This document shows positions 62,984 to 64,000 of a stretch of 64,000 nucleotides of DNA, piece after piece. The stretch lies in NCBI RefSeq assembly GCF_029589055.1, contig NZ_JARQZP010000003.1, positions 186,001 to 250,000 on the forward strand, given 5' to 3'. The first letter of the stretch is position 1, and each line of letters opens with the position of its first letter. Both the position numbers and the translations under genes were made by a program. The notes beneath the pieces were generated by a model, which did not search any database, was not told the DNA's origin, and worked only from the letters and a program-made list of their open reading frames with translations. The stretch is from Vibrio hannami (GTDB lineage: Bacteria; Pseudomonadota; Gammaproteobacteria; Enterobacterales; Vibrionaceae).

Positions 62984-63520
62984 ATGTCAAAAGTTGGAAT
63001 TTTTTTCGGAACAGATTCTGGAAGCACCAGAAAAGTCGCTAAGCAGATTTATCAAAAACTGGGTGATGAACTCGCAGATAAGCCGTTAAACATAAATAGA
63101 GTGGAAGCATCTGCGTTTGATGAGTATGACTACCTTATTATGGGTACACCTACCTATGGTGAGGGGTTACTACCTGGCTTATCTTCAGAGTGTCAGGCAG
63201 AAAGTTGGGAAGAGTTTGTTCCCAATTTCGACGATATCGACTTATCTGGTAAAAAAGTGGGTTTGTTTGGACTAGGTGATCAGGTGAACTACCCGGATGA
63301 GTTCGTCGACGGGCTAGGAGAGCTTTATGACTGTGTTGTAGAGAGTGGAGCTGAGATAGTTGGCAGTTGGCCAACTGATGGGTATGAGTTCAATGAATCA
63401 ACAGCAGTGGATGAAGACAGTTTTGTTGGCTTGGTGATAGACAAAGACAATCAGGCAAGCCTGAGTGATGATCGTGTCGCCACCTGGGTTGAGCAAATAA
63501 GAAGCGAAATGGGATTATAA
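62984..63520 (+). CDS. nifF: NifF, flavodoxin donor to nitrogenase
   Basis: 178-aa long-chain flavodoxin. Start at 62984 (AAGGAG upstream, MSKVGIFFGTDSG); an earlier in-frame ATG at 62822 is within rnfH. FMN phosphate loop GTDSGSTRKVA; the isoalloxazine regions are GTPTYGEGLLPG and GLGDQVNYPDEFVDGLGELYD. NifF passes electrons from Rnf or a pyruvate oxidoreductase to NifH. It has its own NifA promoter, so it can be made more strongly than rnf. A terminator follows. Confidence 0.93.
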   Translation: MSKVGIFFGTDSGSTRKVAKQIYQKLGDELADKPLNINRVEASAFDEYDYLIMGTPTYGEGLLPGLSSECQAESWEEFVPNFDDIDLSGKKVGLFGLGDQVNYPDEFVDGLGELYDCVVESGAEIVGSWPTDGYEFNESTAVDEDSFVGLVIDKDNQASLSDDRVATWVEQIRSEMGL

Positions 63521-63545
63521 TAAAACACTGCGTTTACAGGCATTT

Positions 63546-63581
63546 GACGCTCTAAAGGCCATACTTTAGAGCGTCTTTTTT
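63546..63581 (+). terminator. Rho-independent terminator after nifF
   Basis: GACGCTCTAAAG and CTTTAGAGCGTC form a perfect 12-bp stem with a 6-nt loop (GCCATA), followed by TTTTTT. Confidence 0.92.
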
Positions 63582-63607
63582 AATTTGTAGCCGCTGTCTT
63601 GAAACGG

Positions 63608-63961
63608 TTACTTTTTACCTTTATTCATCATATTAGCCAAATCGGCGAATGGGTTGTGAGTTGCACTTTGATGGTCGTCTGGGCGTGCTACCGGATCTGC
63701 GCCGTATAGATCGTGGTCTGTGTATTTGGAATGTTCATGATCATGACAGTAGAGACATAAAAGTTCCCAATTGCTGCCATCTTCCGGATTGTTGGTGTGG
63801 TCATGGTCTTTGTGGTGTACCGTCAATTCGCGTAAGTTTGAATAAACAAACTCTCTGGCACAATTTCCACATACCCAGGGATACATTTTTAGCGCCTTCT
63901 CTCTATATCCGCTCTCTTTACGCGCATAAGCGGCGCTGGTGCCGTTGTAGTCTGAAGCCAT
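63608..63961 (-). CDS. yajD: YajD-family HNH nuclease
   Basis: 117 aa. Zinc and HNH motifs: WVCGNCAREFVYSNLRELTVHHKDHDHTNNPEDGSNWELLCLYCHDHEH. The Cys pairs CGNC and CLYC hold zinc, and HHKDHDH...N...H is the active site. This YajD type is common in gamma-proteobacteria; the biological function is unknown. It is convergent with nifF and marks the right end of the nif region. Confidence 0.9.
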   Translation of the reverse strand: MASDYNGTSAAYARKESGYREKALKMYPWVCGNCAREFVYSNLRELTVHHKDHDHTNNPEDGSNWELLCLYCHDHEHSKYTDHDLYGADPVARPDDHQSATHNPFADLANMMNKGKK

Positions 63962-64000
63962 GATATTTTCCTAACTGTTCATATTTGACGTATCTACAAG

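Overview
The window is a chromosomal segment of a diazotrophic gamma-proteobacterium, almost certainly a Vibrio or close relative. The protein set (Vibrio-like AhpF/AhpC, YajD, RnfH, NifL/NifA of the gamma-proteobacterial type) and a GTCATTCC-type REP element support this. The core is a nearly complete molybdenum nitrogenase region, about 21.4-63.5 kb. It is flanked on the left by a metal-resistance and sensory region and on the right by an HNH nuclease gene.

Left part (1-21.4 kb). A heavy-metal RND efflux operon (end of an outer-membrane factor, CusB-like adaptor, CusA-like pump) is followed by a secreted cupredoxin, two small envelope proteins and a two-component system. A DUF3373-type porin, two c-di-GMP proteins, an AraC regulator, a DUF411 copper protein, a c-type cytochrome, a Cys/His-rich secreted protein, a solute-binding protein and a START-domain protein follow.

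Nitrogenase part. cowN (CO protection) and ahpF/ahpC lie just left of nifH. Then come nifHDKTY plus a 95-aa nif-associated gene; nifENX, a nif-type 2[4Fe-4S] ferredoxin, draG and draT; a TacT/TacA-type toxin-antitoxin pair; nifUSVWZM and modABC. An accessory block (44.8-52.4 kb) encodes a DUF1059 protein, an ATPase/winged-helix regulator, a lipoprotein, a truncated haemoglobin, a GNAT enzyme, a small membrane protein, a second two-component system and a DUF4382 lipoprotein. The core resumes with fdxN-like, nifB, nifA and nifL on the minus strand, and divergently rnfABCDGEH and nifF. Together these genes make the enzyme (HDK), its cofactors (UBSVENX), its maturation factors (TYWZM), its electron supply (Rnf to ferredoxin or flavodoxin), its molybdate, its switch-off (DraTG) and its transcriptional control (NifLA).

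Regulation is unusually legible. Eight transcription starts (cowN, nifH, nifE, nifU, nifB, nifL, rnfA, nifF) each have a GG-N10-GC sigma-54 promoter preceded by a TGT-N10-ACA NifA site. An OxyR-like site precedes ahpC, and a possible NtrC site lies between nifL and rnfA.

Five genes (two histidine kinases, draT, nifV and the ATPase regulator) are each broken by a missing base that one added base in or beside a homopolymer would restore. The common pattern points to under-called homopolymers in the sequence rather than true gene loss. No tRNA, rRNA, CRISPR array, insertion sequence or phage was seen.
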